64,000 nucleotides of DNA from Ga0077555 sp046154645. GTDB taxonomy: Bacteria > Pseudomonadota > Alphaproteobacteria > Rhizobiales > Hyphomicrobiaceae. Shown here one piece after another: positions 24,552 through 32,409 of this stretch. Location of the stretch: contig JBJXDZ010000047.1 of the NCBI GenBank assembly GCA_046154645.1, positions 1 through 64,000 on the forward strand, read 5' to 3'. Made by a program: the position numbers and the translations under genes. The notes beneath the pieces were generated by a model, which saw only the letters and a program-made list of their open reading frames with translations, was not told where the DNA came from and did no database searches. Each line of letters starts with the position of its first letter. Positions within the stretch are counted from its first letter, which is position 1.

Positions 24552-25847
24552 ATGTCCCGTGACCAGTATCCCCGCTTCGACACATTGGCGCTTCACGCCG
24601 GCCAACAGCCCGACGCCGCGACCGGCGCGCGGGCCGTGCCGATCTACCAGACCACCTCGTTCGTCTTCGACGACACTGAGCACGCCGCAGCGCTGTTCAA
24701 CCTGGAACGCGCCGGCCACATCTACTCGCGCATCTCGAACCCAACCGTCGCCGTGTTCGAAGAGCGCATGGCGGCGCTCGAAGGCGGCGTCGGTGCCGTT
24801 GCGACCGCCAGTGGCCAGGCAGCCCTGCATCTCGCCATCGCCACCTTGATGGGGGCCGGCGCGCACATCGTCGCCTCGACCCGCATCTACGGCGGCTCGC
24901 ACAACATGTTCATGCACACGCTGCCGCGTTTCGGCATCACGACGACGCTGGTCGATCCGCGCAATCCCGCCGAATTCGCCAAGGCCATCCGGCCCGAGAC
25001 GCGCCTCGTCTACGCCGAGACACTCGGTAATCCCGGCCTCGAGGTGCTCGACATCAAGGCCACGGCCGATGTTGCCCACGCGCACGGGCTGCCGCTGATG
25101 ATCGACTCTACTTTTTCCACGCCCTATCTCAACCGGCCGTTCGAGTGGGGCGCCGACATCGTCATGCACTCCGCCACCAAATTCATCGGCGGTCATGGCG
25201 TGGCCATTGGCGGCGTCGTTGTCGATGGTGGCCGTTTCGATTGGAGCGCCTCAAAAAAGTTTCCGACACTTACCGAGCCCTACGCCGGCTATCATGGCCT
25301 GACCTTCGCCGAGGAGTTTGGTCCCTCCGCCTTCGTCATGCGCGCGCGCACCGAGGGCCTCAGAGATTTCGGCGCCTGCATGAGCCCGCAAACGGCATTC
25401 TACCTGCTGCAAGGGCTCGAAACGCTGCACGTCCGTATGGGCCGCCACGTCGTCAACGCAGAGGCCGTTGCCAAGTTTCTCGCTGGTCACCCAGCCGTCG
25501 CCTGGGTCAAGTATCCAGGCCTCGAATCCCACGCCGACCATGCGCTGGCCAGAAAGCAGTTTCCCAAAGGTTCGGGCGCCATGCTGAGCTTCGGCATCAA
25601 GGGGGGACGCAAGGCCGGCCGCATCCTGATCGAGCGCCTGAAGGTGTTCTCGCACTTGGCGAACGTTGGCGATGCAAAGTCACTGGTCATCCATCCCGGC
25701 TCCACCACGCATCAGCAGATGAGCGCCGAGGAGTTGTCGCGCGCCGGCATCGGCGAGGAACTGGTCCGCCTGTCGATCGGTCTCGAGGATGTGAGCGACC
25801 TCACCGAAGATCTCGATCAGGCCCTCAAAGCCGCGCAGAAATCCTGA
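24552..25847 (+). CDS. metY: O-acetylhomoserine sulfhydrylase family PLP enzyme (MetY-like)
   Basis: A 431-residue Cys/Met-metabolism PLP enzyme. The cofactor lysine is Lys210 in HSATKFIGGHG. The opening FDTLALHAGQQPD and ISNPTVAVFEERMAALEGG (about 60) are typical of O-acetylhomoserine (thiol)-lyases, which put sulfide, methanethiol or possibly selenide on an activated homoserine. The length (about 430) fits MetY rather than MetB/MetC (about 390). ATG 24552 starts right at the conserved N-terminus. The 247 bases upstream hold a small hairpin (CAACCT/AGGTTG near 24506-24522) but no SAM riboswitch I can recognise. It heads a tight operon: 20 nt to the alpha/beta hydrolase, then the selenoprotein gene. 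Confidence 0.92.
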   Translation: MSRDQYPRFDTLALHAGQQPDAATGARAVPIYQTTSFVFDDTEHAAALFNLERAGHIYSRISNPTVAVFEERMAALEGGVGAVATASGQAALHLAIATLMGAGAHIVASTRIYGGSHNMFMHTLPRFGITTTLVDPRNPAEFAKAIRPETRLVYAETLGNPGLEVLDIKATADVAHAHGLPLMIDSTFSTPYLNRPFEWGADIVMHSATKFIGGHGVAIGGVVVDGGRFDWSASKKFPTLTEPYAGYHGLTFAEEFGPSAFVMRARTEGLRDFGACMSPQTAFYLLQGLETLHVRMGRHVVNAEAVAKFLAGHPAVAWVKYPGLESHADHALARKQFPKGSGAMLSFGIKGGRKAGRILIERLKVFSHLANVGDAKSLVIHPGSTTHQQMSAEELSRAGIGEELVRLSIGLEDVSDLTEDLDQALKAAQKS

Positions 25848-25867
25848 TCAGCGAGCAGCAATCAAAG

Positions 25868-26665
25868 ATGAAACTTTCAGTCCTCGGCCACGACGTCTAT
25901 GCCGCGACTGGCGGCCAGACCTTCGACGCCTCCAAGCCCACGATCGTCTTCATTCATGGCGCCGGCCTCGATCACACCTGCTGGGGACTGCAGAGCCGCT
26001 GGTTCGCCTGGCATGGCTGGTCGGTGCTGGCGATCGATCTGCCGAGCCATGGCCGCTCGGGTGGTGCGCCACTCGCGTCGATCCCGGCCATGTGTGATTG
26101 GGTGCTGGCGCTGCTCAAGGCCGCAGGCGTTGCGAAGGCCGCTCTCGCCGGCCATTCCATGGGCGCGGTGATCGCTTTGGAAACGGCGGCCAAAGCGCCG
26201 GAGTGCGTGACGCATCTGGCCCTGCTCGGCATCGCCGCCGCCATGCCCGTACATCCCAACCTGCTCGCCGCTGCCCGCGAGACGCCGGCCAAAGCCTACG
26301 ACATGATGACCGGCTGGTGCTTCGCCAATGCCGCCAAGATCGGTGGCAACACGGCGCCGGGGCTGTCGATGACCGGCGGCGCGCGGGCCCTCTTCGACCG
26401 CAACGCACCGGGCGTGCTGGCCGCCGATCTCGCCGCCTGCAGCGCCTGGACTTCCGGCCTCGATAGCGCGCGCAAAATCACGCTGCCGACGCTGCTCGTG
26501 CTCGGCGCGCAGGATGTCATGACGCCTGCCAGGAAGGGCCAGGAACTGGCGGCCGCCATCGACGGCGCCAAGGCAGTGGTGCTGCCCGCCTCAGGCCATA
26601 TGATGATGCAGGAGGCCCCCGACGCCACGCTCGACGCGCTCATCACTCATCTCGGTCACCGCTGA
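25868..26665 (+). CDS. Alpha/beta hydrolase
   Basis: A 265-residue alpha/beta-hydrolase. The oxyanion region is FIHGAGLDHTCW, the nucleophile elbow GHSMGA (Ser97), the acid Asp in VLGAQDVMTP and the His in ASGHMMMQEAP near the C-terminus. No leader peptide. ATG 25868 follows the metY-like stop by 20 nt, with only a weak purine-rich stretch upstream. It is the middle gene of the operon with metY and the selenoprotein; in that setting it could hydrolyse an ester or thioester intermediate, but nothing in the sequence fixes the substrate. Confidence 0.92.
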   Translation: MKLSVLGHDVYAATGGQTFDASKPTIVFIHGAGLDHTCWGLQSRWFAWHGWSVLAIDLPSHGRSGGAPLASIPAMCDWVLALLKAAGVAKAALAGHSMGAVIALETAAKAPECVTHLALLGIAAAMPVHPNLLAAARETPAKAYDMMTGWCFANAAKIGGNTAPGLSMTGGARALFDRNAPGVLAADLAACSAWTSGLDSARKITLPTLLVLGAQDVMTPARKGQELAAAIDGAKAVVLPASGHMMMQEAPDATLDALITHLGHR

Positions 26666-26679
26666 CAGGAAACCGCCAC

Positions 26680-27936
26680 ATGGCTCGCCTCGAAGACTTC
26701 GACGACATCAATCGTGCGCACCTCGAGCACATGGAGATGCCGCGGTTTGCCACGACACCGTGGACCAAGACCAAGCCGCCGTCACAACTGCGCGTGGCCC
26801 TGATCTCGACGGCTGGCCTGCAGCGGCGCGGCGACCGACCCTTCGGTCGCGGCTCTGGTGACTACCGGTTGCTGCCGGGCGATCTGGCGGCCAGCGATCT
26901 GGTCATGAGCCACATCTCGACCAACTTCGACCGCACCGGCTTTCAAGAAGACCACAACGTCGTCTATCCGATCGATCGCTTGCGCGAGTTGGCGGACGCC
27001 GGCGTCATCGGCTCGGTCGCCGCCATGCATTACGCCTTCATGGGCGCCACACCACCCGCCGCCATCGAGAAGTCAGCGCGGCAGCTGGCTGCCCTGCTGC
27101 GCAAGGATCAGGTTGACGCCGTGCTCCTCGTGCCGGTTTGACCCGCCTGCACGCGTGCCGTCGGCGCGCTCGCCCACTATCTCGAAAGCGAAGGCCTGGC
27201 CACCGCGGGGATCAGTCTCATTCGCCTGCACAGCGAGAAGATCCGCCCGCCGCGCGCGTTGTGGGTACCTTATGAGCTTGGCCGCCCGCTTGGCGCACCC
27301 AACGACAAGACCCGGCAAACCAGCGTCCTGCGGGCCTTGATTGCGCTGTTCGAGGCGCCGTCGGGTCCGGTGCTCGAAGATTTCCCCGACGATGGCAAGA
27401 CGGCCGCTGCGCCAGAGGACCTCTCGGGGATGGCCTGTCCGATTACCTTCAAGCGAGGCGCCGACGACACGTCGCTCGCGGCCGAAGTGCGCGGTGAGAT
27501 TGCGCAACTGCAGCCCTGGTACGACCTCGCCCGCGAACGGCGCGGCCGCACCACCTTCGGCGCCGCCGGACTTGAGATCGAAGATCTGGTCGAACTGCTG
27601 ATCGCCTGGGCCGACGGAACACCGCCCACGTCACCTGCAGCAAGCTTAGCACCGGAGAACCAGCTCAAGCTGGCCGTCGAGGATCTGAAGGCCTTCTACC
27701 TGGAGGCCGCGAACGCGCAGCCGACACCCGGCGCATCACCGCTGAGCAGTGCCGAGCTTGGCGACTGGCTGTGGCGCGAGACGGCTGGGGGACGTTTGCT
27801 GGTGGCAGTGCACCGGGCCTGCATCGCCTCGGCGCATCCGGCCTGGCGTGTGGTCGGCGCCAACTTCATCGTGCCACGGTCGCAGTGGACCCGGCTCGGC
27901 ATCGATGCCAGTGCTTGGCTCGACGAAAAGAAGTGA
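26680..27936 (+). CDS. Selenoprotein: glycine/betaine/sarcosine/D-proline reductase selenoprotein B family, TGA read as Sec
   Basis: One 418-residue protein if TGA 27139-27141 (codon 154) is read as selenocysteine. The upstream part ends in DAVLLVPV, then Sec, then PACTRAVGALAHYLE. This matches the place and U-x-x-C spacing of the catalytic Sec in GrdB/PrdB proteins (Sec154, Cys157). The sequence stays in the same frame after the TGA without another stop and carries the family block RALWVPYELGRPLGAPND, so the two halves are one gene. A standard gene call would give a 153-residue fragment and a second piece starting near 27259. GrdB and PrdB act in clostridial glycine and proline reductases; proteobacterial relatives have no established substrate. 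The start ATG 26680 has AGGAAA at 8 nt and lies 14 nt after the hydrolase. SelA, SelB, SelD and tRNA-Sec must be encoded elsewhere. Confidence 0.9.
27139..27141 (+). other. Recoded TGA (selenocysteine codon 154)
   Basis: The only in-frame stop between 26680 and 27936. It sits between DAVLLVPV and PACTR, the position of the redox Sec in this family. Confidence 0.88.
27153..27169 (+). promoter_or_regulatory. Candidate bacterial SECIS hairpin
   Basis: GCGTGCC (27153-27159) pairs with GGCGCGC (27163-27169), seven pairs including one T-G wobble, with loop GTC (27160-27162). The loop starts with G and begins 18 nt after the TGA, inside the window expected for SelB-binding elements in bacteria. It lies in the coding sequence, as bacterial SECIS elements do. 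Confidence 0.72.
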
Positions 27937-27978
27937 GGCGCTTCGCGGCGACATGGAACCGCCGCGCCGTGACGGCGT

Positions 27979-28009
27979 CCGGAGCAGGCCCTGGACAGGC
28001 CCGCTCCGG
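27979..28009. terminator. Hairpin between selenoprotein and RidA genes
   Basis: CCGGAGC (27979-27985) pairs with GCTCCGG (28003-28009) over a 17-nt loop in the 79-base gap between two convergent genes. No T-run, so it is a weak or Rho-assisted terminator at best. Confidence 0.55.
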
Positions 28010-28015
28010 TTCAGC

Positions 28016-28366
28016 TCAGGCCTTGACCGCCACGACGGCGATCTCGACCAGGATCAACGGATCGGCGAGCTTGGCCTCGATGCAGGCGCGGCCGGGCAGG
28101 TTCTGGCCACCCGTCCACTCGTTCCAGGCCACGTTCATCTTGTCGCGCAGGCGGATGTCGGGAACCCAGATGGTGGCGGAGATGACTTTCGACTTGTCGG
28201 TGCCGGCGAGTTTCAGCAGCCGATCGATTTCTTTGAGCACCTGCCGCGTCTGGTCGGTGACATCCGTCGCCGTATTGTCGGGCGTGATGCCGGCTGTGTA
28301 GACGAAGCCGTTGGCCTCGACACACTTGGAGAGAATACCTTTGGATTCGTGCCGCTTCAGCGTCAT
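28016..28366 (-). CDS. RidA family protein
   Basis: A 116-residue YjgF/YER057c/UK114-type protein. Canonical RidA hydrolyses reactive enamine/imine intermediates made by PLP enzymes to ketoacids plus ammonia. Here the core is GFVYTAGITPDN near the start, and the catalytic Arg is in LPGRACIEAKL (Arg about 95), so the active-site Arg is kept. ATG 28366 has an ideal GGAGG upstream; the frame to 28411 adds nothing recognisable. It converges on the selenoprotein operon, which includes a PLP enzyme, so a detoxifying role there is plausible but not shown. Confidence 0.92.
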   Translation of the reverse strand: MTLKRHESKGILSKCVEANGFVYTAGITPDNTATDVTDQTRQVLKEIDRLLKLAGTDKSKVISATIWVPDIRLRDKMNVAWNEWTGGQNLPGRACIEAKLADPLILVEIAVVAVKA

Positions 28367-28557
28367 GGGGGGCCTCCTACACAATCGTTGCATGGCTGTG
28401 ATAGCGGCCAAGTTCTAGCATGCTGGCGGCGCGACGCCAGGGGTTGCGGCTGTGCTCCGCGATGCCAGATGCTGGCGCCTCGGCTGGCGTGCTATCCAAT
28501 GGCCACCCCATTGCCTCCCTGAACGGATAAGCCCCCACAACCAGGAAAGACGCGTTC

Positions 28558-29442
28558 ATGCCCCAACCCGTGATCGGTTTCATTGGCCTTGGCCTGATGG
28601 GCGTGGGCTTCACCAGGCGGCTCACGGCGCAAGGCTATGGCGTTGTCGGCTGCGACGTCGTCGCGGAGAAGGCAGCAGCGGCCATGGCCTGGGGCGTCAC
28701 GCGCTGCGCCTCGCCGGCCAGGATCGCGGAGGCGGCCGATATCGTCCTCATTGCGGTGACGACACCGGCCGATCTCGTGTCCATCGTCGAGGGACCCGAC
28801 GGCATTCTGTCCGCCGTGATGCCGCGCGCTGCGATCATCGTCGATCACTCGACCACCGATATCGCGACCACCCGCCGCCTCGCCGACATGCTGCAGAAGC
28901 AGGCTGGCATGGGGTTCATCGATGCGCCGGTCTCTGGCGGACCGGCCGCCGCCGAAAGCGGTACGCTCGCCATCATGGCTGGCGGCCATGACAGCGCCAT
29001 CGCCGCCGTCCGCCCAGTGATGGAGCGCCTTGGCCGCTTCACGCATATGGGCGCTATCGGTGCCGGGCAGGCAACGAAGCTGGTCAACCAGGCACTGGTG
29101 CTGACCAACTACTGCGTCATCGCCGAGGCGCTCCGTCTGGCCGAAGCCTATGGCATCGATGCCGCGAAGGTGCCCGAGGCGCTGGCCACCGGGCATGCCG
29201 GCTCGAACCTGTTGCCGGTGCTGTTCCCGCGCATGCTCGAGCGGGATTTTGCCGCGCGCGGCTTTGCCCGCCAAGTGTTGAAGGATTTGGAGCTGCTGAA
29301 CGACGCCGCCCACGAAAAGCGGTTGGCACTGCCCATGGCCGGCCAGGCGCTGACGCTCTACCGCCTGCTCAACGCTGCCGGCAAAGGGGAGCTGGACGGG
29401 TCTGCCATCCTGACGTTGTGGCCCGATCCCGCAACCGGCTGA
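28558..29442 (+). CDS. NAD(P)-dependent beta-hydroxyacid dehydrogenase
   Basis: A 294-residue member of the 3-hydroxyisobutyrate/tartronate-semialdehyde reductase family. The cofactor loop is GFIGLGLMG (7-15), the substrate loop IDAPVSGGPAAAESGTL (121-137) and the catalytic Lys is Lys174 in GAGQATKLVNQ. Members oxidise or reduce short beta-hydroxyacids in the cytoplasm. The start at 28558 gives the canonical N-terminus. It stands alone; the neighbours on both sides are unrelated in direction or type. A paralogue of the same length is encoded at 44638-45525. Confidence 0.93.
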   Translation: MPQPVIGFIGLGLMGVGFTRRLTAQGYGVVGCDVVAEKAAAAMAWGVTRCASPARIAEAADIVLIAVTTPADLVSIVEGPDGILSAVMPRAAIIVDHSTTDIATTRRLADMLQKQAGMGFIDAPVSGGPAAAESGTLAIMAGGHDSAIAAVRPVMERLGRFTHMGAIGAGQATKLVNQALVLTNYCVIAEALRLAEAYGIDAAKVPEALATGHAGSNLLPVLFPRMLERDFAARGFARQVLKDLELLNDAAHEKRLALPMAGQALTLYRLLNAAGKGELDGSAILTLWPDPATG

Positions 29443-29544
29443 GCGGTTGCCCCCCGTCGTTTCGAAAAATATCTGCTGTCAATCAATTCGTTACGCCTTG
29501 TCCCTAAAGTTCAGTCTCGGTTTGGGTCAAATTGGAGTGGGGAC

Positions 29545-30108
29545 ATGCAGAACCTCTTGCGTCGTGACCTTGGACATCTGGGATTGTGCCTCGACGAGAT
29601 GATCGCCGAGGTCGAGGCTCAACTGGAAACTTTGGAAGCTGTGCAGGCCCTGGCGCAACTCGAAACGCGCGAGGCCCTGGGCGAAACGCTGACGGCGGTG
29701 TGCGGGCCATCCCTGCGCGCCAGCCTCAAGCGGCAGATCGCCTCCCACCCGTTGACGACAGCCCGTCGCAAGCTCGCGGAGTTGCAGCTCATCCTGTCGC
29801 CACTCGAGGTGGTGAGCACGCCGCAGGACGACACCGCAACCGTTGCTACCGTGACCGACCTTGCCGCCTATCGGGCGGAGCGGGCTGAGCCCGTCGCGGC
29901 GGCCGTGGTCGCCATTCCGGCCAGTCCACCTGCAGCCCCGCGGCGACTGGGCCGCACGCTGGCGATGCTGGCCCTGTTGGCCGCAACCGGCCTCGGTTCC
30001 CTGTCCGTGGCCAGCCAATTGGGCCGCATACCTGGCTTCGACATTTCGGTAACCGCCATCCCGACGCCCAGCGCGGCGGCCCGCGTTGATCTCGTGCACG
30101 GTTACTGA
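29545..30108 (+). CDS. Hypothetical single-pass membrane protein
   Basis: A 187-residue protein with no recognised domain. Residues about 1-95 are helical and Glu/Leu-rich (MIAEVEAQLETLEAVQALAQ), a likely coiled coil. A charged segment VTDLAAYRAERAE follows, then a Pro/Ala linker and a single hydrophobic helix at about 137-156 (LGRTLAMLALLAATGLGSLS), and a short tail. The topology is that of a cytoplasmic coiled coil tethered near its C-terminus. It has a good ribosome site (GGAG about 8 nt before ATG 29545) and its own 100-base upstream region. Confidence 0.6.
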   Translation: MQNLLRRDLGHLGLCLDEMIAEVEAQLETLEAVQALAQLETREALGETLTAVCGPSLRASLKRQIASHPLTTARRKLAELQLILSPLEVVSTPQDDTATVATVTDLAAYRAERAEPVAAAVVAIPASPPAAPRRLGRTLAMLALLAATGLGSLSVASQLGRIPGFDISVTAIPTPSAAARVDLVHGY

Positions 30109-30266
30109 ACGCCGCGTCACGTCTGTCTGAAGGAGCCCGACCAATTGGCCGTGCCGTCTCCGTCGCACCCATAACTGCCAGCTGACACATCGTGTCCGCT
30201 TGCCCCGCACGCCAGCCTGTGGCACCCCTTTGTCCGGACACCTTTGGACAATGGCGGGGACGCCTC

Positions 30267-31904
30267 GTGGACACTTTCGATTATGTGATTGTTGGTGCCG
30301 GCTCGGCCGGCAGCGTACTGGCCAATCGACTGTCGGCCAACGGGCGGCACATGGTGTGCGTGCTCGAGGCAGGCCCCAGCGACTGGCTGCCGTGGATCCA
30401 TATCCCAGCCGGCTTCATCAAGACATTCTACCACCCCAAGGTGAACTGGCTCTACGCCATGGAACCGACTGAGTGGACGGGCGGGCGTAGCATCCACGCG
30501 CCCCGCGGCAAGACGCTGGGTGGCTCATCGTCCATCAACGGCAACGTCTACAACCGTGGCCAGCGGCTGGATTTCGACACCTGGTCGCAATTCGGCAATC
30601 GCGGCTGGGGCTACGCCGACGTGCTGCCCTATTTCCGGCGCCTGGAGAACCGCCTCGGCGAGGGTGACCCGACGTTCCGCGGCAAGGATGGCGCCCTCAC
30701 CGTCTCCGACTGCGATTGGATTCATCCCCTGTGCGAGGCCTTCATTGCCGGCGCCGTTGAATCCGGCATCCCGCGCAATCCCGATTACAACGGCACCACC
30801 CAGGAGGGCGTTGCCTATGCCCAGCGCACCATCCAGAACGGCCGCCGTATGAGCGCGGCGCGGGCCTTTCTCCATCCCGCCAAGAGCCGCAAGAACCTGA
30901 CCATCCGCACCCACGCGCACGCCACTCGCATCCTGCTCGAAGGCAAGCGTGCCGTTGGCGTGCGCTATGCCCGTGGCGGCCGCGGCGGCAGTGAGATCGA
31001 GGTGCGCGCCACCAAGGACGTGATCCTCTCCGGCGGCGCCTATAACTCGCCGCAGCTCATGCTGCTGTCGGGCATCGGGCCGGGCGAGCAATTGCGCCAG
31101 CATGGCATCGCGATGCAGCATGGGTTGGCCGGCGTTGGCGAGAATCTGCGGGACCACTACGCGCCCCGCTTCGTCGCCCGCGTCAAGAACATCGAGACCA
31201 TCAACGAGCGCGTGCGTGGGCTCAATCTGGTCGGCGAGGTGGCGAAGTGGGCGCTCACGCGCAAGGGCGTTCTGTCGCTGTCGCCGACGCTGGTCTACGC
31301 CTTCTGGCGCTCGCACCCGGACGTTGCTAACTCCGACATCCAGCTCACGTTCACGCCGGCGAGCTACCGCGAGGGTGTGCAGGGCGAGCTCGAGAGGGAG
31401 CCTGGCATGACGGTCGCCTCCTGGCAGCAGCGCCCCGATAGTAAGGGTTACGTGCGCCTACGCTCGGCCGACCCCTTCGCCAAGCCGGTGATCAATCCCA
31501 ATTACCTGGCGGAGGCCTCCGACCGCCGCGTGCTGCTGGCTGCCATGAAGCTCGCCCGCAGCCTGCTCAAGACCAAGCCGCTCGAGCCTTACTATGCGCA
31601 CGAGGATTTCCCTGGCCCCAAGGTGCAGTCGGACGACGAGCTGCTTGGCGCTGCCAAGGAGCGGGGCACCACTACCTTTCATCCCGCCGGCACCTGCCGC
31701 ATGGGCCCGGCCACCGATCCCCTCGCCGTCGTCGATGACCAGTTGCGTGTGCACGGCCTCGACGGCTTGCGCGTCATCGACGCCTCGATCATGCCAACGA
31801 TGCTGTCGGCCAACCTCAACGCCGCCACCATGATGATCGCCGACAAGGCCTCAGACCTCATCCTCGGCAAGGCGCCACCCGACCCGATCCTGCTGGCGGG
31901 CTGA
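30267..31904 (+). CDS. GMC family FAD-dependent oxidoreductase (choline dehydrogenase-like)
   Basis: A 545-residue GMC oxidoreductase. The FAD loop is VIVGAGSAGS (residues 7-16) with Glu34 binding ribose, and the GMC signature RGKTLGGSSSINGNVY lies near residue 80. His472 in HPAGTCRMG is the catalytic base, and SANLNAAT has Asn518 at the second active-site position. The family oxidises alcohols to aldehydes or acids. GTG 30267 starts exactly at the conserved Rossmann strand with GGGGA upstream; an ATG at 30192 would add 25 residues that do not look like a leader. A small membrane protein gene follows by 10 nt. Confidence 0.92.
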   Translation: MDTFDYVIVGAGSAGSVLANRLSANGRHMVCVLEAGPSDWLPWIHIPAGFIKTFYHPKVNWLYAMEPTEWTGGRSIHAPRGKTLGGSSSINGNVYNRGQRLDFDTWSQFGNRGWGYADVLPYFRRLENRLGEGDPTFRGKDGALTVSDCDWIHPLCEAFIAGAVESGIPRNPDYNGTTQEGVAYAQRTIQNGRRMSAARAFLHPAKSRKNLTIRTHAHATRILLEGKRAVGVRYARGGRGGSEIEVRATKDVILSGGAYNSPQLMLLSGIGPGEQLRQHGIAMQHGLAGVGENLRDHYAPRFVARVKNIETINERVRGLNLVGEVAKWALTRKGVLSLSPTLVYAFWRSHPDVANSDIQLTFTPASYREGVQGELEREPGMTVASWQQRPDSKGYVRLRSADPFAKPVINPNYLAEASDRRVLLAAMKLARSLLKTKPLEPYYAHEDFPGPKVQSDDELLGAAKERGTTTFHPAGTCRMGPATDPLAVVDDQLRVHGLDGLRVIDASIMPTMLSANLNAATMMIADKASDLILGKAPPDPILLAG

Positions 31905-31914
31905 AAGAACACCA

Positions 31915-32280
31915 ATGGCGCACCAGTTGCTGTGGATCGAGGTGATCGTCAAACTGGCGGGCGGTCTGCTGCTGCTGCTCGCGCCCCGACTATTGGCCCG
32001 TGCGCTCGGCCTGCCGCCGGCCGAAAGTCCATTCTGGCCGCGCCTGCTGGGCGGCGTGCTGATCGGCATCGCCGCCGCCGCCTTTGTCGAGGTCAAGCTC
32101 AAGACCGGCAGCGGGCTCGGCCTCGGCGGGGCCATCGCCATCAACCTGGCCGGTGTTGCGTGCCTTGGCGCCCTGCTCATTCTGGGACAAGGCGGCCCAT
32201 TGCGCCGTGGCCGCGCCGTGCTCTGGCTGGTAGCGGGCGTCTTCGCCACCCTGGCCCTGGTCGAGATCGCCTGGCTGTGA
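31915..32280 (+). CDS. Small hydrophobic membrane protein
   Basis: A 121-residue protein with about four predicted helices (roughly 5-25, 42-60, 66-87 and 98-118) and short loops. The loop APRLLARALGLPPAESPFWPRLLGGVL between helices 1 and 2 is amphipathic. It resembles the many small DUF4345-like proteins of proteobacteria but I cannot place it firmly. It probably forms an operon with the GMC oxidoreductase (10-nt gap). Confidence 0.7.
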   Translation: MAHQLLWIEVIVKLAGGLLLLLAPRLLARALGLPPAESPFWPRLLGGVLIGIAAAAFVEVKLKTGSGLGLGGAIAINLAGVACLGALLILGQGGPLRRGRAVLWLVAGVFATLALVEIAWL

Positions 32281-32409
32281 GCCCGCCCAAGGCCGCGTCC
32301 AGGCCACCGCGCACGGGGGCGCGCCCATACCCCGGTCACGAAATCGTTATGGCATAGCTTTTGCTCCCTCGCTTCCCGAGCCCGCCTGTTCCCGGAAGTG
32401 AGACGACGC

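Noticed and set aside
27139..27141. In-frame TGA as a simple nonsense mutation making a pseudogene.
   Set aside because: It is the only lesion, it sits exactly at the family's Sec position in a U-x-x-C motif, and a SECIS-like hairpin follows. A random stop would not be expected to match all three.
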